A stretch of DNA of 64,000 nucleotides from Myxococcales bacterium (GCA_020633515.1 JACKDM010000012.1:34446-98445), one strand, 5' to 3'; numbered from the stretch's first letter, positions 35,461-44,628 are shown. Notes: a model not told the origin generated them from the letters alone. Numbers and translations are program-made.

Positions 35461-35489
35461 AGGGTAGCGGCGCGTCCTGGGCTTGTCAA
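35461..35489 (-). promoter_or_regulatory. strong sigma70-type promoter for yceD-rpmF-plsX
   Basis: On the minus strand, TTGACA (35489-35484), 17-base spacer, TACCCT (35466-35461). The -35 is perfect and the arrangement is nearly identical to the acpP promoter. It sits in the short gap after mlaD and sets the yceD start at 35404. Confidence 0.7.
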
Positions 35490-35514
35490 TCGGCGTGCAC
35501 ATTTTGCCGGCGTC

Positions 35515-37002
35515 TCACAGCGACGGGGTCGGGGCGGTGGTGAGGATGGCCTTGAGGTCCTGGTCGTTGAAGGTCAGGCCGACGCCGAAGTAGACGTCGG
35601 TGAGCTCGTCGTTGAGGACCTCGTCGACGCCGGCGGCGATGTAGAGGTGGGTGAAGAAGGTGTAGAGCGCGTCGATGCGGAAGCGGGGCCAGACGTTGGC
35701 GTCGAACGAGAAGAGGTCGGCGGAGATCTTGAGCGCGTCGCCGGCGAGGTGGAGGTCGAGGCCGACGCCGCCGGAGTTCTCGATGATGCCGATGCGGCCG
35801 GTGAACATGTAGAGGCGCTTGGCGAACTGGAGCGAGAGGCGGAAGCGGTCTTCGGTGACCGTCTGCTGCTCGCGGATGACCGGGTCTTCGTCCGATTCGC
35901 TGGTGAGGGTGACGCGCTCGGTGACCGTGGTGTTGCCGCGCGGGTCGTCGACGAGCGAGAGCATGTAGTACTTGTCGGGCCGGGGCTGGAGCTTGAGGTC
36001 GACCGCGGTGCGCATCGAGCCCTGCGAGATGTAGTAGTCGGCGCGCATGGCGACGATGGTCTGCAAGCGCGTGATCTGCTTGACGAATGAGCCGGACTCG
36101 TCGACGAGCTCGTTGACGCTCTCGATCAAGCGGTCGTCGTTGACGAGCTTGCCGATGGTGCCTTCGCCTTCGTCGATCTTGGTGGCGATCGAGCGGGTGC
36201 GGTCGAGGGTGTCGTCGAGCTTGTCGAGCGCGTCCTGGAGGCGGCGGACGGCGCCCTTGACGCCGTCGAAGCCTTCTTGCACGACCTCGGTGTTGTCGCC
36301 GACGATCGAGCGCACGTTCTGGGTGACGGCCTCGGCGTCGTCGAGGATGCGGTTGGCGCTGCGGCGGAACTCGGCGGTGAGCGCGCGGGCCTCGGCGGTG
36401 ACCTTGACGACGTTGTCGACGACGATGTCGACCTTGGGCGCGTTCTGGGCGACGGCGACCTGCACGTCGGCGACGGTCTTGTTGATGTTCTCGAGGATGT
36501 CGATGAGCTTCTGCTCGCCGCCCTGGCCGCTGACGACGCGCTTGAGGCTGTCGGTGATCTCGGTGACGTTCTGCGTGATCTGCTTGAGGTCGACGAGGAG
36601 GTCGGCGGGGCTGACGTCGACCTGGATGTTGCGGATCTGGTCGCCGTCGCCGAGCGGTTCGCCGGTGTAGCCGGGGGAGAGCTGGAGCGCGTACTCGCCG
36701 AGGAGGCTGGTCTGCTTCTTGGCGATGCGGGCGTCGCTGCGGAGCGGGGTGTTGACCCGGATCCAGATCTTGGCCTTGTCGCCGACGAGCTCGATGTCGT
36801 CGAGCTCGCCGACGCTGATGCCGGCGATGGTGATGCGCGACTTCTCGGTGAGGCCGGCGGCGTCGTCGAAGATGGCATACACACGGTAGCCGGCGGCGTC
36901 GTCGCCGATGCCTTCTTCGATGCGGCCGAACATCCAGACGAACGCGATGACGGCCCCGACGACGACGAGGCCGACCTTGAAGGGGGTGATGATGTCCTTC
37001 AC
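35515..37002 (-). CDS. mlaD: MlaD-type MCE domain lipid-transport protein
   Basis: This 495-residue protein has one N-terminal membrane helix (KVGLVVVGAVIAFVWMF) and an MCE domain (about 38-125, with VYAIFDDAAGLTEKSRITIAGISVGEL). A long helical or coiled region (130-340) follows, and then a beta-strand-rich C-terminal part (345-490, SLQFAKRLYMFTGRIGIIENSGG) that looks like outer-membrane beta-barrel repeats. Such proteins move phospholipids between inner and outer membranes. It is downstream of mlaE by 7 bp. The long C-terminal extension is unlike E. coli MlaD (183 aa). Confidence 0.88.
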   Translation of the reverse strand: MKDIITPFKVGLVVVGAVIAFVWMFGRIEEGIGDDAAGYRVYAIFDDAAGLTEKSRITIAGISVGELDDIELVGDKAKIWIRVNTPLRSDARIAKKQTSLLGEYALQLSPGYTGEPLGDGDQIRNIQVDVSPADLLVDLKQITQNVTEITDSLKRVVSGQGGEQKLIDILENINKTVADVQVAVAQNAPKVDIVVDNVVKVTAEARALTAEFRRSANRILDDAEAVTQNVRSIVGDNTEVVQEGFDGVKGAVRRLQDALDKLDDTLDRTRSIATKIDEGEGTIGKLVNDDRLIESVNELVDESGSFVKQITRLQTIVAMRADYYISQGSMRTAVDLKLQPRPDKYYMLSLVDDPRGNTTVTERVTLTSESDEDPVIREQQTVTEDRFRLSLQFAKRLYMFTGRIGIIENSGGVGLDLHLAGDALKISADLFSFDANVWPRFRIDALYTFFTHLYIAAGVDEVLNDELTDVYFGVGLTFNDQDLKAILTTAPTPSL

Positions 37003-37009
37003 CGGGGCC

Positions 37010-37792
37010 TCACTCGAACATCAGGGCGGTCAGGAAGTAGTCGCTGATGAGGATCATCACGCTGGAGACGACGACCGACTGCGTGGTCGCGAGCCCGACG
37101 CCGCGGGCGCCGCCGCTGGCATAGAAGCCTTTGTAGCAGCCGACCATGGTCAGGATCCCACCGAAGACGCAGGCTTTGATGATGCCGCTCGTGAGGTCGT
37201 CGGGGTCGACGTACCAGTAGACCTGCGACAGGAAGATGCCGCGGTCGATGTCGAGCAGCACGACGGCGACGATGTAGCAGCCGATCATGCCGACGAGGGT
37301 GAAGAGCGCCGAGAGCACCGGGACCATGATCAACCCGGCGATGAAGCGGGGCACGACGAGGTACTGCACGGGGTTGACGGCCATGGTGGCGAGCGCGTCG
37401 ATCTGCTCGGTGACGCGCATGGTGCCGAGCTCGGTGGCGATGCCGCTGCCGGCGCGGCCGGCGACCATGAGGCCGGTGAGCACGGGGCTGAGCTCGCGGG
37501 CGAGCGAGATGCCGACGGTGGAGCCGACGAGGCTCTCGGCGTTGAACATGCGGAACGCGCTCGCGCCCTGGAGCGAGAAGACGGCGCCGGTGAAGATGCC
37601 GGTGAGCAGCACGATGAAGAGGCTGCCGACGCCGATGAACTCCATCGCCTGGAAGAGCTGGCGCAGCCGGTAGGGCGGGCGCGGGATCCAGGCGAGGGTG
37701 CGCGCGAGGAGGATGGCCGCCTGGCCGACGCCTTCGACGCCGTCGATGACCCCCCGGCCGATCGCCTCGATGAAACGCTTGATCGCCTTCAC
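37010..37792 (-). CDS. mlaE: MlaE family ABC transporter permease
   Basis: This 260-residue MlaE/YrbE permease has five to six membrane helices. It includes the conserved RELSPVLTGLMVAGRAGSGIATELGTMRVTEQIDAL coupling region and CYKGFYASGGARGVGLATTQSVV near the C-terminus. It works with MlaD in lipid transport. The expected MlaF ATPase is not next to it: the gene before it on this strand is absent and the opposite strand carries trkA. Confidence 0.92.
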   Translation of the reverse strand: MKAIKRFIEAIGRGVIDGVEGVGQAAILLARTLAWIPRPPYRLRQLFQAMEFIGVGSLFIVLLTGIFTGAVFSLQGASAFRMFNAESLVGSTVGISLARELSPVLTGLMVAGRAGSGIATELGTMRVTEQIDALATMAVNPVQYLVVPRFIAGLIMVPVLSALFTLVGMIGCYIVAVVLLDIDRGIFLSQVYWYVDPDDLTSGIIKACVFGGILTMVGCYKGFYASGGARGVGLATTQSVVVSSVMILISDYFLTALMFE

Positions 37793-37817
37793 GCACGCTC
37801 CCCGGCCGTCGACACGC

Positions 37818-37845
37818 TGTAGACCGACGACCGGACGCCTGTCAA
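37818..37845 (-). promoter_or_regulatory. promoter for mlaE-mlaD
   Basis: On the minus strand TTGACA (37845-37840) is 16 bases from TCTACA (37823-37818), about 25 bases before the mlaE ATG. A perfect -35 again. It is back to back with the trkA promoter. Confidence 0.55.
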
Positions 37846-37893
37846 CGTCACGCCGCGCCCGTCGCCGTCGTCGATGCCCGGGGGGCGGCGGTC

Positions 37894-37922
37894 TTGTCCT
37901 GGGCGCGGGGGTGCGTTAGATC
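37894..37922 (+). promoter_or_regulatory. candidate promoter for trkA-trkH
   Basis: TTGTCC (37894-37899), 17 bases, TAGATC (37917-37922), about 33 bases before the TTG start of trkA. Confidence 0.45.
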
Positions 37923-37955
37923 GGGCGTGTTTTCGCCAGCCGGCGGGGGAGTCGC

Positions 37956-39323
37956 TTGAAGATCGTGGTCGTCGGGGCCGGGGAGGTCGGCTTCAACATC
38001 GCCGCGCGGCTCGTGGGCGAGGGGCACGACGTGGTGCTCGTCGAGCGCGACGAGGGCATCCTCAACCGGGCGACCGAGGGGCTCGACATCCAGGGTTTGC
38101 GCGGGCACGGGGCGCGGCCGCGGGTGCTCGAAGAGGCGGGCATCAAGGACGCCGACATGCTCGTGGCGGTGACCGACAGCGACGAGGTCAACATGGTCGC
38201 CTGCCTCAACGCGGCGATCCTCGGGCGGCCGAGCATCATCAAGATCGCCCGCGTGCGCGACCAGAGCTATCTCGACCCCCGCATCTTCGGCGACGAGCGG
38301 GTCGCGATCGACCTCGCGATCAACCCCGAGCGGGTCTCGGCCGACAAGATCCTGAGCCTGTTGCGCTATCCCGAGGTCATCGAGATGGCGGAGTTCGCCG
38401 GCGGCAAGGTGCTGCTCGCCGGGATCGAGATCGGCCCGACCTCGCCGCTCGCGGGGCTGCGGTTGATCGATCTGCCGGAGCGCGACTTCGCCGCCGATCT
38501 GCTCATCGCCGCCATCCGCCGCGAGGATCGGGTGATCATCCCGCGGGGGACGGATGTGATCCTGCCGGGGGACGATCTCTACCTCGCGATGCCGGCGGAC
38601 GAGATCGAGGCGGTGCTCGCGACGGTCGGGATCAAGGTGCAGCCGGTCACCCGGGTCGCGATCTTCGGGGGCACCAAGATCGGGCGCTTCCTCGCGGGTG
38701 ATCTGGCCGAGCGGGGGATCAAGGCGAAGCTCTTCGAGCCCGATCCGCGGCTGGCGCGCTGGCTCTCCGAGCAGCTGCCCAACGCCATCATCGTGCAGGG
38801 CAACCCGACCGACGCGGCGCTCCTCAAGGAGGAGAACGTCGGCGAGATGCAGGCGGTGGTGGCGTGCGGGCGCGACGAGGAGGTCAACGTGATGTCGGCG
38901 CTGCTCGCCCGCCGCATGGGCGCGCGCCGGATCATCGCGACGACGAACCGCAGCGACTATCAGCCGCTCATCAAGGCGATCGGCTTCGACGTGTGCATCA
39001 GCCCGCGGCTGGTCGCGGTCAGCTCGATCATGCACTTCATCCGGCACGGGCGGGTGGTCGCGGTGCGCGCGCTCGGCGACGATCAGCAGGCCGAGGCGCT
39101 CGAGTTCGAGGCGCAGCTCACCTCGGACGCGGTGGGCACGGCGCTGCGCGACCTGAAGCTGCCGGCGGGGGTGGTGATCGCGGCGCTGTTGCGGGGCGAG
39201 ACGGTGCTGATCCCGCGGGGGCAGACGGTGATCGAGGAGGGTGATCACGTGCTCGTCGTGGCGCGCACGTCGGCGATCGCCGAGGTCGAGCGCATGCTCC
39301 AGCGCCGCGTCGATCGGGTCTGA
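37956..39323 (+). CDS. trkA: Trk potassium uptake regulator TrkA
   Basis: TrkA is the cytoplasmic NAD(H)-binding gate of the Trk K+ channel. The 455-residue protein has the duplicated RCK layout. The first RCK_N has VVGAGEVGFNIAARL at residue 4, the first RCK_C lies near 140-220, and the second RCK_N has VAIFGGTKIGRFLAGDL near 230. The second RCK_C runs near 370-450. The start is a TTG with GGGGGA upstream. trkH, the channel, starts 3 bp after its stop. Confidence 0.96.
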   Translation: MKIVVVGAGEVGFNIAARLVGEGHDVVLVERDEGILNRATEGLDIQGLRGHGARPRVLEEAGIKDADMLVAVTDSDEVNMVACLNAAILGRPSIIKIARVRDQSYLDPRIFGDERVAIDLAINPERVSADKILSLLRYPEVIEMAEFAGGKVLLAGIEIGPTSPLAGLRLIDLPERDFAADLLIAAIRREDRVIIPRGTDVILPGDDLYLAMPADEIEAVLATVGIKVQPVTRVAIFGGTKIGRFLAGDLAERGIKAKLFEPDPRLARWLSEQLPNAIIVQGNPTDAALLKEENVGEMQAVVACGRDEEVNVMSALLARRMGARRIIATTNRSDYQPLIKAIGFDVCISPRLVAVSSIMHFIRHGRVVAVRALGDDQQAEALEFEAQLTSDAVGTALRDLKLPAGVVIAALLRGETVLIPRGQTVIEEGDHVLVVARTSAIAEVERMLQRRVDRV

Positions 39324-39326
39324 GCG

Positions 39327-40898
39327 ATGCCCCGTCGCGGTTCCTGGCTGCTGCGCCTCGGGTTGATCGGGCACCTGACCGCGGTGCTGATGGTGCTGCT
39401 CGCGGCGGCGATGGTGCCCTCGGTGCTGCTCGCGGCCTGGGATCACGCGCCGGACTTCGCGGGGCACGCGTGGGCGGCGGGGGGCACGGCGGGGTTCGGC
39501 GGGCTGCTCTTCGTGGTGACGCGGGCCTTTCCGCGGCGGATCGCGATCGGGCACCGCGAGGGGTTTTTGATCGTGGCGGTGGGCTGGTGGGTCGCGGGGC
39601 TGGTGGGCGCGCTGCCGTATTGGCTGTATGCGCACCTCGCGCCGGGGAGCCTGTGTGTGGGTGATCCGGCGGTGGGCAGCGACTTCTGCGCGTTCACCTC
39701 GGCGGCGTTCGAGTCGATCAGCGGCTTCACGACGACGGGGGCGAGCATCGTCACCGACGGGCTGTGGGGGCAGACGCCGATGCTGACGCCGGCGGGGGTG
39801 CCGGGGCTGCCGCGGGGGATCCTGCTGTGGCGCTCGATCACGCACTACCTCGGCGGGATGGGGATCATCGTGCTCGGCGTCGCGATCCTGCCGCTGCTCG
39901 GCGTGGGCGGGATGCAGTTGATGAAGGCCGAGGTGCCGGGGCCGACGACCGACAAGCTCGCGCCGCGGGTGGGCGAGACCGCGAAGCTGTTGTGGAAGGT
40001 CTACCTGCTGCTGTCGTTGATCCTGTTCGTGCTGCTCTCGGCGGGTGGCATGACCGCGTTCGAGTCGATCTGCCACACGATGGCGACGATGGCGACGGGC
40101 GGGTTCTCGACGCGGGCGGCGAGCGTGGCGGGCTTCGACAATGGGTATGTGGAGTGGGTCATCACGCTGTTCATGTGGCTGGCGGGCATGAACTTCACGC
40201 TGCACTTCATCGCGCTGCGGGGGCGGCCGCGGGCCTATCGCAAGGACCCGGAGTGGCGGGCGTACACCGCGATCTGCCTGGTGGCGACGGTGGCGGTGAC
40301 GGTGGCGCTGATGCGGGCGGGTCAGGGGTTCGCGTTCGTCGACGCGCTGCGGATCGCGGCGTTCCAGGTGCTGTCGATCGTGACGACGACGGGCTACGCG
40401 AGCTTCGACTTCGAGCTGTGGACCTACGCGCCGGTGGCGTTGCTCGCGATGGTGGCGCTGATGCTGGTGGGCGGCTGCGCGGGGAGCACGGGGGGCGGGT
40501 TCAAGGTGGTGCGGCACGTGCTCGTCGCGAAGGTGTGGCTGCGGGAGCTGTTCCTGCTGAGCCACCCGCACGCGGTGCGGCCGGTGCGGCTGGGGGGCAA
40601 GGTGGTGAGCCCCGACGTGCTGCGGGCGATGTTCGGCTTCGCGGGCGCCTACGCGGCGCTGCTCATCTTCGGGACGGCGTGGTTCTGCGTCGACGGGCAG
40701 GACGTGCTGACCGCGTTCACCGCGGCGGCGAGCACGCTCGGCAACATCGGCCCCGGCCTCGGCGCGGTCGGGCCGCTCGACAACTACGCGGGCTTCTCGC
40801 CGGCGTCGATGTGGGTGAGCATGGCGCTGATGATCCTCGGGCGGCTCGAGATCTACACGCTGCTGGTGCTGCTGAGCCCGGCGTTCTGGCGGCGCTGA
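39327..40898 (+). CDS. trkH: Trk potassium uptake channel TrkH
   Basis: This 523-residue K+ translocating subunit has about ten to twelve membrane helices and the four pore loops of the TrkH/KtrB superfamily. The selectivity-filter segments are SISGFTTTGASI, TMATMATGGFST, SIVTTTGYASFDF and TAAASTLGNIGPG, and the intramembrane loop near GGCAGSTGGGFKVVR is also clear. It is paired with TrkA. Confidence 0.96.
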   Translation: MPRRGSWLLRLGLIGHLTAVLMVLLAAAMVPSVLLAAWDHAPDFAGHAWAAGGTAGFGGLLFVVTRAFPRRIAIGHREGFLIVAVGWWVAGLVGALPYWLYAHLAPGSLCVGDPAVGSDFCAFTSAAFESISGFTTTGASIVTDGLWGQTPMLTPAGVPGLPRGILLWRSITHYLGGMGIIVLGVAILPLLGVGGMQLMKAEVPGPTTDKLAPRVGETAKLLWKVYLLLSLILFVLLSAGGMTAFESICHTMATMATGGFSTRAASVAGFDNGYVEWVITLFMWLAGMNFTLHFIALRGRPRAYRKDPEWRAYTAICLVATVAVTVALMRAGQGFAFVDALRIAAFQVLSIVTTTGYASFDFELWTYAPVALLAMVALMLVGGCAGSTGGGFKVVRHVLVAKVWLRELFLLSHPHAVRPVRLGGKVVSPDVLRAMFGFAGAYAALLIFGTAWFCVDGQDVLTAFTAAASTLGNIGPGLGAVGPLDNYAGFSPASMWVSMALMILGRLEIYTLLVLLSPAFWRR

Positions 40899-40901
40899 GG
40901 C

Positions 40902-40921
40902 GGGCGTTCGAGGCCCTTTTT
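40902..40921 (+). terminator. weak terminator after trkH
   Basis: GGGC (40902-40905) can pair with GCCC (40913-40916), and five T bases follow directly. The stem is only four base pairs, so termination would be inefficient at best. Confidence 0.3.
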
Positions 40922-40952
40922 CGGGCGACGGCGGCGTGCCAGGATGGCGCCG

Positions 40953-41777
40953 ATGCATCGCCTCCTCGCCGCTTCGATCACGCTCCTGCCCGCCTCGGCG
41001 CTCGCGGCGACGCCCGATGAGGAGGGGCGGATCGAGCTGGTGACCTACGCGGCGCTGTATGGGGCGGCGCTGGGGGTGTGGAGCGCGGTGGAGCTCGATC
41101 TGAGCGCGCGCCCGGCGGCGTGGCTGGCGGCGGGGCTCGCGGGCGGGGCGCTGTGGGGGACGTGGGAGGCGGCGGAGGCGCGGGGGCTCGACGCGGGGCA
41201 GTCGGCGCTGGTGGCGAGCGCGGGGGCGTGGGCGGCGGCCGATGCGCTGGCGCTGGGTTTGATCGGGGGCGCGAAGGAGCAGTCGCTGTGGCTCGCGTTC
41301 GGCGCGGGCGCGCTCGGGGCGGGGGCGGCGTTCGCGGCGGCGCCGTACTTCACGGGCGGGCCGGGGGATGTCTCGCTGGTCAACTCGGGCGGGATCTGGG
41401 TGCCGGTCGCGGGCTCGATCCTGGCGGCGACGTTGGACTTCGATGCGTTCGATGACGTGGCGATCGAGGTTGTGCTGGCGATGAACCTGCTCGGGCTCGC
41501 GGGCGGGGTGGCGCTGGCGACGCAGTACGATCCGAGTCGGGAGCAGGTGCTCTACCTCGACCTGGGGATCCTGGCCGGCGGGCTCGGCGGGGGGCTGTTG
41601 GGGGTGATGGGCGCGGTGATGACCGAGAGCGTCGAGGTGGGCGGGCTGCTGGCGGTGGGGGGCATGGTGGCGGGCGGGGTGATCGCGGTGCAGACGGTGG
41701 GCTTCGACGGCGGGCGGGCGAAGGCGGCGAGGCCGGCGGCGCCGGTGGTGATGCCGCTGTGGGCGGGGTCGTGGTGA
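40953..41777 (+). CDS. exported or membrane hypothetical protein, paralogue A
   Basis: This is an unrecognised protein with a signal peptide (MHRLLAASITLLPASALAA) followed by six to eight Gly/Ala-rich hydrophobic segments. I chose ATG 40953 because AGGATGG lies just upstream and the residue sequence begins a clean signal peptide; an ATG at 40944 is also in frame. It shares its plan with the next gene: a conserved S-L-V/M-N...W-x-x-x-A segment in the middle (SLVNSGGIWVPVAGSI) and a Y/L-L-D-L-G near residue 195. The GTGA overlap with the next gene shows coupling. Confidence 0.6.
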   Translation: MHRLLAASITLLPASALAATPDEEGRIELVTYAALYGAALGVWSAVELDLSARPAAWLAAGLAGGALWGTWEAAEARGLDAGQSALVASAGAWAAADALALGLIGGAKEQSLWLAFGAGALGAGAAFAAAPYFTGGPGDVSLVNSGGIWVPVAGSILAATLDFDAFDDVAIEVVLAMNLLGLAGGVALATQYDPSREQVLYLDLGILAGGLGGGLLGVMGAVMTESVEVGGLLAVGGMVAGGVIAVQTVGFDGGRAKAARPAAPVVMPLWAGSW

Positions 41778-42625
41778 GGCGGGCGCTGGTGGCGGCGCTC
41801 GCGCTCGCGGCGCCGGCGCGGGCGGCCGACACCTCGGGGCGGCCGGAGGCGCTGATCCTCACGACGGCGTTCGGCTTCTATGAGGGCGTCGCGATCTCGA
41901 TCCTGCTCGACGACCACGACCTGCTGCCGAGCGGTGACGACGGGCTCGTCGCGGCGTCGGCGCTGACGCTGGCGACGACCGGGCTCGGCTTCGGGCTCGG
42001 CTGGTGGGTGACCGAGGAGTACGGGGTCAATCAGGCGCAGGCGGGGCTGTTCACGAGCGGGTTCTTCTGGACGACGCTCAACGGGCTCTCGGGCGGGCTC
42101 GGGGTCGGGCTCGACAGCGGCGACGATCTGCTGATCAACAGCCTGGTCTCGGGCTGGACGGGGCAGGCGCTCGGGGTGCTGCTGGCGGCGAACGTGGATC
42201 GCACGGCGGGGCAGGTCTCGCTGATGAACACGGTCGCGACGTGGACCGGCGCCGAGGTGGCGCTGTGGCAGGGCGTCTTCGGGGTCGAGGCGGGGTCGAG
42301 CTACTTCACCTGGTCGACGCTCGCGGCCGACGTGGGGCTGCTCGTCGGGGCCTATCTGGCGCGCGACCTCGACATCAGCCGCTCGCGGGCGCGGCTGCTC
42401 GACCTCGGCGCCTTCACCGGCGCGCTCGCGGGGCCGGCGGCGCTGTTCATGCTGTGGGGGCCGGAGGAGGACCTGCGCGCGTGGTACCTCTCGGCGGTCG
42501 CGATCGGGATCCCGATCGGGATCGGCGTCGCGTGGCACCTGACGCGTGATCTGGACGACGACGGGGAGGAGGCGGGCGAGGGCGGCGGCGCGCTGGTGGT
42601 GCCGCTGGCGCTCGGGGTGTTCTAG
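41774..42625 (+). CDS. exported or membrane hypothetical protein, paralogue B
   Basis: Starts at a GTG overlapping the stop of paralogue A. It begins with a signal peptide (VRRALVAALALAAPARAAD) and has several Gly-rich hydrophobic segments. SLMNTVATWTGAEVALW and LLDLGAFTGALAG correspond to SLVNSGGIWVPV and YLDLGILAGGLGG of paralogue A. The shared spacing of an Asp-containing loop between helices suggests a Gly-zipper membrane or beta-barrel-like protein. Function unknown. It converges with rsmA, overlapping by 4 bp. Confidence 0.6.
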   Translation: MRRALVAALALAAPARAADTSGRPEALILTTAFGFYEGVAISILLDDHDLLPSGDDGLVAASALTLATTGLGFGLGWWVTEEYGVNQAQAGLFTSGFFWTTLNGLSGGLGVGLDSGDDLLINSLVSGWTGQALGVLLAANVDRTAGQVSLMNTVATWTGAEVALWQGVFGVEAGSSYFTWSTLAADVGLLVGAYLARDLDISRSRARLLDLGAFTGALAGPAALFMLWGPEEDLRAWYLSAVAIGIPIGIGVAWHLTRDLDDDGEEAGEGGGALVVPLALGVF

Positions 42626-43437
42626 CCGAGCGCGCGGCTGAGCGCGGCGAGCTGGTCGAGGGTGAGCTGCTCGCCGCGCAGCGTCGGATCGATCCCGGCG
42701 GCGGCGAGCAGCGCCTCGGGGTCGGGCACCGCGCCCTTGAGCGCGCGCCGGGCCATCTTGCGGCGCTGGGCGAAGAGCGCGCGCACGACCCGCCGGTAGG
42801 CCGCGGGGTCGCCGACGTCGACCGCGGGCCGGTCGAGGCGCTCCATCACGAGCACGGCGCTGTCGACCTTGGGCGGCGGGTGGAAGCTCTGCGGGCCGAC
42901 TTCGAAGACGAGCGTGGAGATCGCCCACAGCGCGGCGGCGGCGGAGAGCGCGCTGGTGCCGCGGTCGCCGGGCGGGGCGGCGAGGCGGGCGGCGAACTCG
43001 CGCTGCAGGAGGAAACACGCCCGGCGCCACGCCTGCGGCGCGTCGAGGAGCCCGATGACGATCGACGAGCTGAGGTGGTAGGGCAGGTTGCCGTAGATGA
43101 GCAGCGGCCCGCTGGCGGCGGCGGCCTCGGCGGTCCAGTCGACGTCGAGCACGTTGCCTTCGCGCAGCTCGACGTTATCGGCGCCGGCGAGCTCGGCGCG
43201 CAGCACCGGGATGAGCTCCGGGTCGCGCTCGAGCGCGATGACCCGGCCGGCGCGGGCGGCGAGCGCGGCGGTGAGGGTGCCGACGCCGGCGCCGATCTCG
43301 AAGACGGTGTCGCCGGGCCCGGCGCCGCCGGCGGCGGCGATCTGGTCGGGCACGCCGGGCGCGACGAGGAAGTTCTGGCCGAAGTGCTTCTTGGTCCACA
43401 GCCCGTGGCGGCGGAGGATCTCGCGCGGGTCGGTCAC
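42622..43437 (-). CDS. rsmA: 16S rRNA dimethyladenosine transferase RsmA/KsgA
   Basis: This 271-residue enzyme dimethylates the two adenosines in 16S helix 45. KKHFGQNFLV opens the protein, EIGAGVGTLTAAL is the SAM-binding motif I, and NLPYHLSSSI is the catalytic N-x-P-Y motif. The C-terminal helical domain is FAQRRKMARRALKG. Start GTG at 43437. Confidence 0.96.
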   Translation of the reverse strand: MTDPREILRRHGLWTKKHFGQNFLVAPGVPDQIAAAGGAGPGDTVFEIGAGVGTLTAALAARAGRVIALERDPELIPVLRAELAGADNVELREGNVLDVDWTAEAAAASGPLLIYGNLPYHLSSSIVIGLLDAPQAWRRACFLLQREFAARLAAPPGDRGTSALSAAAALWAISTLVFEVGPQSFHPPPKVDSAVLVMERLDRPAVDVGDPAAYRRVVRALFAQRRKMARRALKGAVPDPEALLAAAGIDPTLRGEQLTLDQLAALSRALG

Positions 43438-43552
43438 TCTTCCCCCTGGCCGTGCTCATCCGGCCGCCCTGCGGGCGGGATCTCCGCTCGGTCGTCGGGC
43501 AGAGCCCTCCTCCTCGCGCCGACCCGTCCTCCCGCTCGGCTGTTCGCTTCGC

Positions 43553-44605
43553 TCACGCGACCACGTCGCGGTGCAGGCGCCAGGAGGCGACGGCGTTGAG
43601 GCGGCGGTCGGCGGCGGCGTGACCCTTGCCGGATCGCGGCTCGGCGAGCGCGTAGGCGGCGCCGGCGATCATCGCGGCGTTGTCGGTGCACCAGCGGGGG
43701 CGGGGGACGTGGAGCGCGGCGCCGATCTCGGCGAGCGCGTCGCGCATGCGCTCGCGGAGCGGGGTGTTGCAGGCGACGCCGCCGGAGAGCACGACGTCGC
43801 GGGCGCCGGTCTCGCGGACGGCGTGCACGGTGCGGTCGACGAGCTGGTCGACGGCGGCGCGCTGGAAGCTCGCGAGCAGGTCGGCGCGGGCCTGGCCCTC
43901 GGGGAGCTCGCCGCTGCGCTGCACCTGGGTGAGCACCGCGGTCTTGAGCCCGCTGAAGCTGAAGTCGAGCGCGCCGCTCTTGAAGCGGGGCATGGTGAAC
44001 CGGATCGCCTCGGGGTCGCCGCCGCGGGCGAGCTTCTCGACGATCGGGCCGCCGGGGTAGCCGAGGCCGAGCATGCGGCTGACCTTGTCGAACGCCTCGC
44101 CGGCGGCGTCGTCGCGGGTGTTGCTGAGCTGCTCGACGGTGACCGGGTCGATGACCTTGTAGAGCGCGGTGTGGCCGCCGCTGACCGCGAGCGCGACGTG
44201 GGGGTAGGCGGGGCCCGCCGGGCGCTCCTCGCCGGGGCGGTGCAGGAAGACGGCGTGCAGGTGGCCGGCGAGGTGGTGTACGCCGACGAGGGGCTTGTCG
44301 TGGGCGTAGGCGAGCGCCTTGGCGACCTGTAGCCCGACGAGGAGCGCGCCGACGAGGCCGGGGCCGCGGGTGACGGCGACCGCGTCGAGGTCGGCGAAGC
44401 CGAGGCCGGCGACGTCGAGCGCCTCGCGCACGACCGGGACGATGTCGACGACGTGGTTGCGGCTCGCGAGCTCGGGCACGACGCCGCCGTAGCGGCGGTG
44501 GATCTCGATCTGGGTCGCGACGGGATCGGCGAGGACGAGGTGGCCGTCTTCGACCACCGCGGCGGCGGTCTCGTCACAGCTCGTCTCGATGGCGAGGATC
44601 TTCAT
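43553..44605 (-). CDS. tsaD: tRNA N6-threonylcarbamoyladenosine synthase subunit TsaD
   Basis: TsaD transfers threonylcarbamoyl to A37 of ANN-decoding tRNAs with TsaB and TsaE. AIETSCDETAAAVV starts the ASKHA fold, HHLAGHLHAV holds the two metal His residues, and VSGGHT, GLGYPGGP and LSGGVACNTPLRERM are also conserved. Length 350 aa is normal. TsaB and TsaE are not in the window. It lies 23 bp after the response regulator gene. Confidence 0.96.
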   Translation of the reverse strand: MKILAIETSCDETAAAVVEDGHLVLADPVATQIEIHRRYGGVVPELASRNHVVDIVPVVREALDVAGLGFADLDAVAVTRGPGLVGALLVGLQVAKALAYAHDKPLVGVHHLAGHLHAVFLHRPGEERPAGPAYPHVALAVSGGHTALYKVIDPVTVEQLSNTRDDAAGEAFDKVSRMLGLGYPGGPIVEKLARGGDPEAIRFTMPRFKSGALDFSFSGLKTAVLTQVQRSGELPEGQARADLLASFQRAAVDQLVDRTVHAVRETGARDVVLSGGVACNTPLRERMRDALAEIGAALHVPRPRWCTDNAAMIAGAAYALAEPRSGKGHAAADRRLNAVASWRLHRDVVA

Positions 44606-44628
44606 GGCGGCGTGATGGATGCCTCAGG

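Noticed and set aside
40944..40952. Earlier ATG for paralogue A
   Set aside because: The ATG at 40953 has the better ribosome-site spacing and gives a standard signal peptide.
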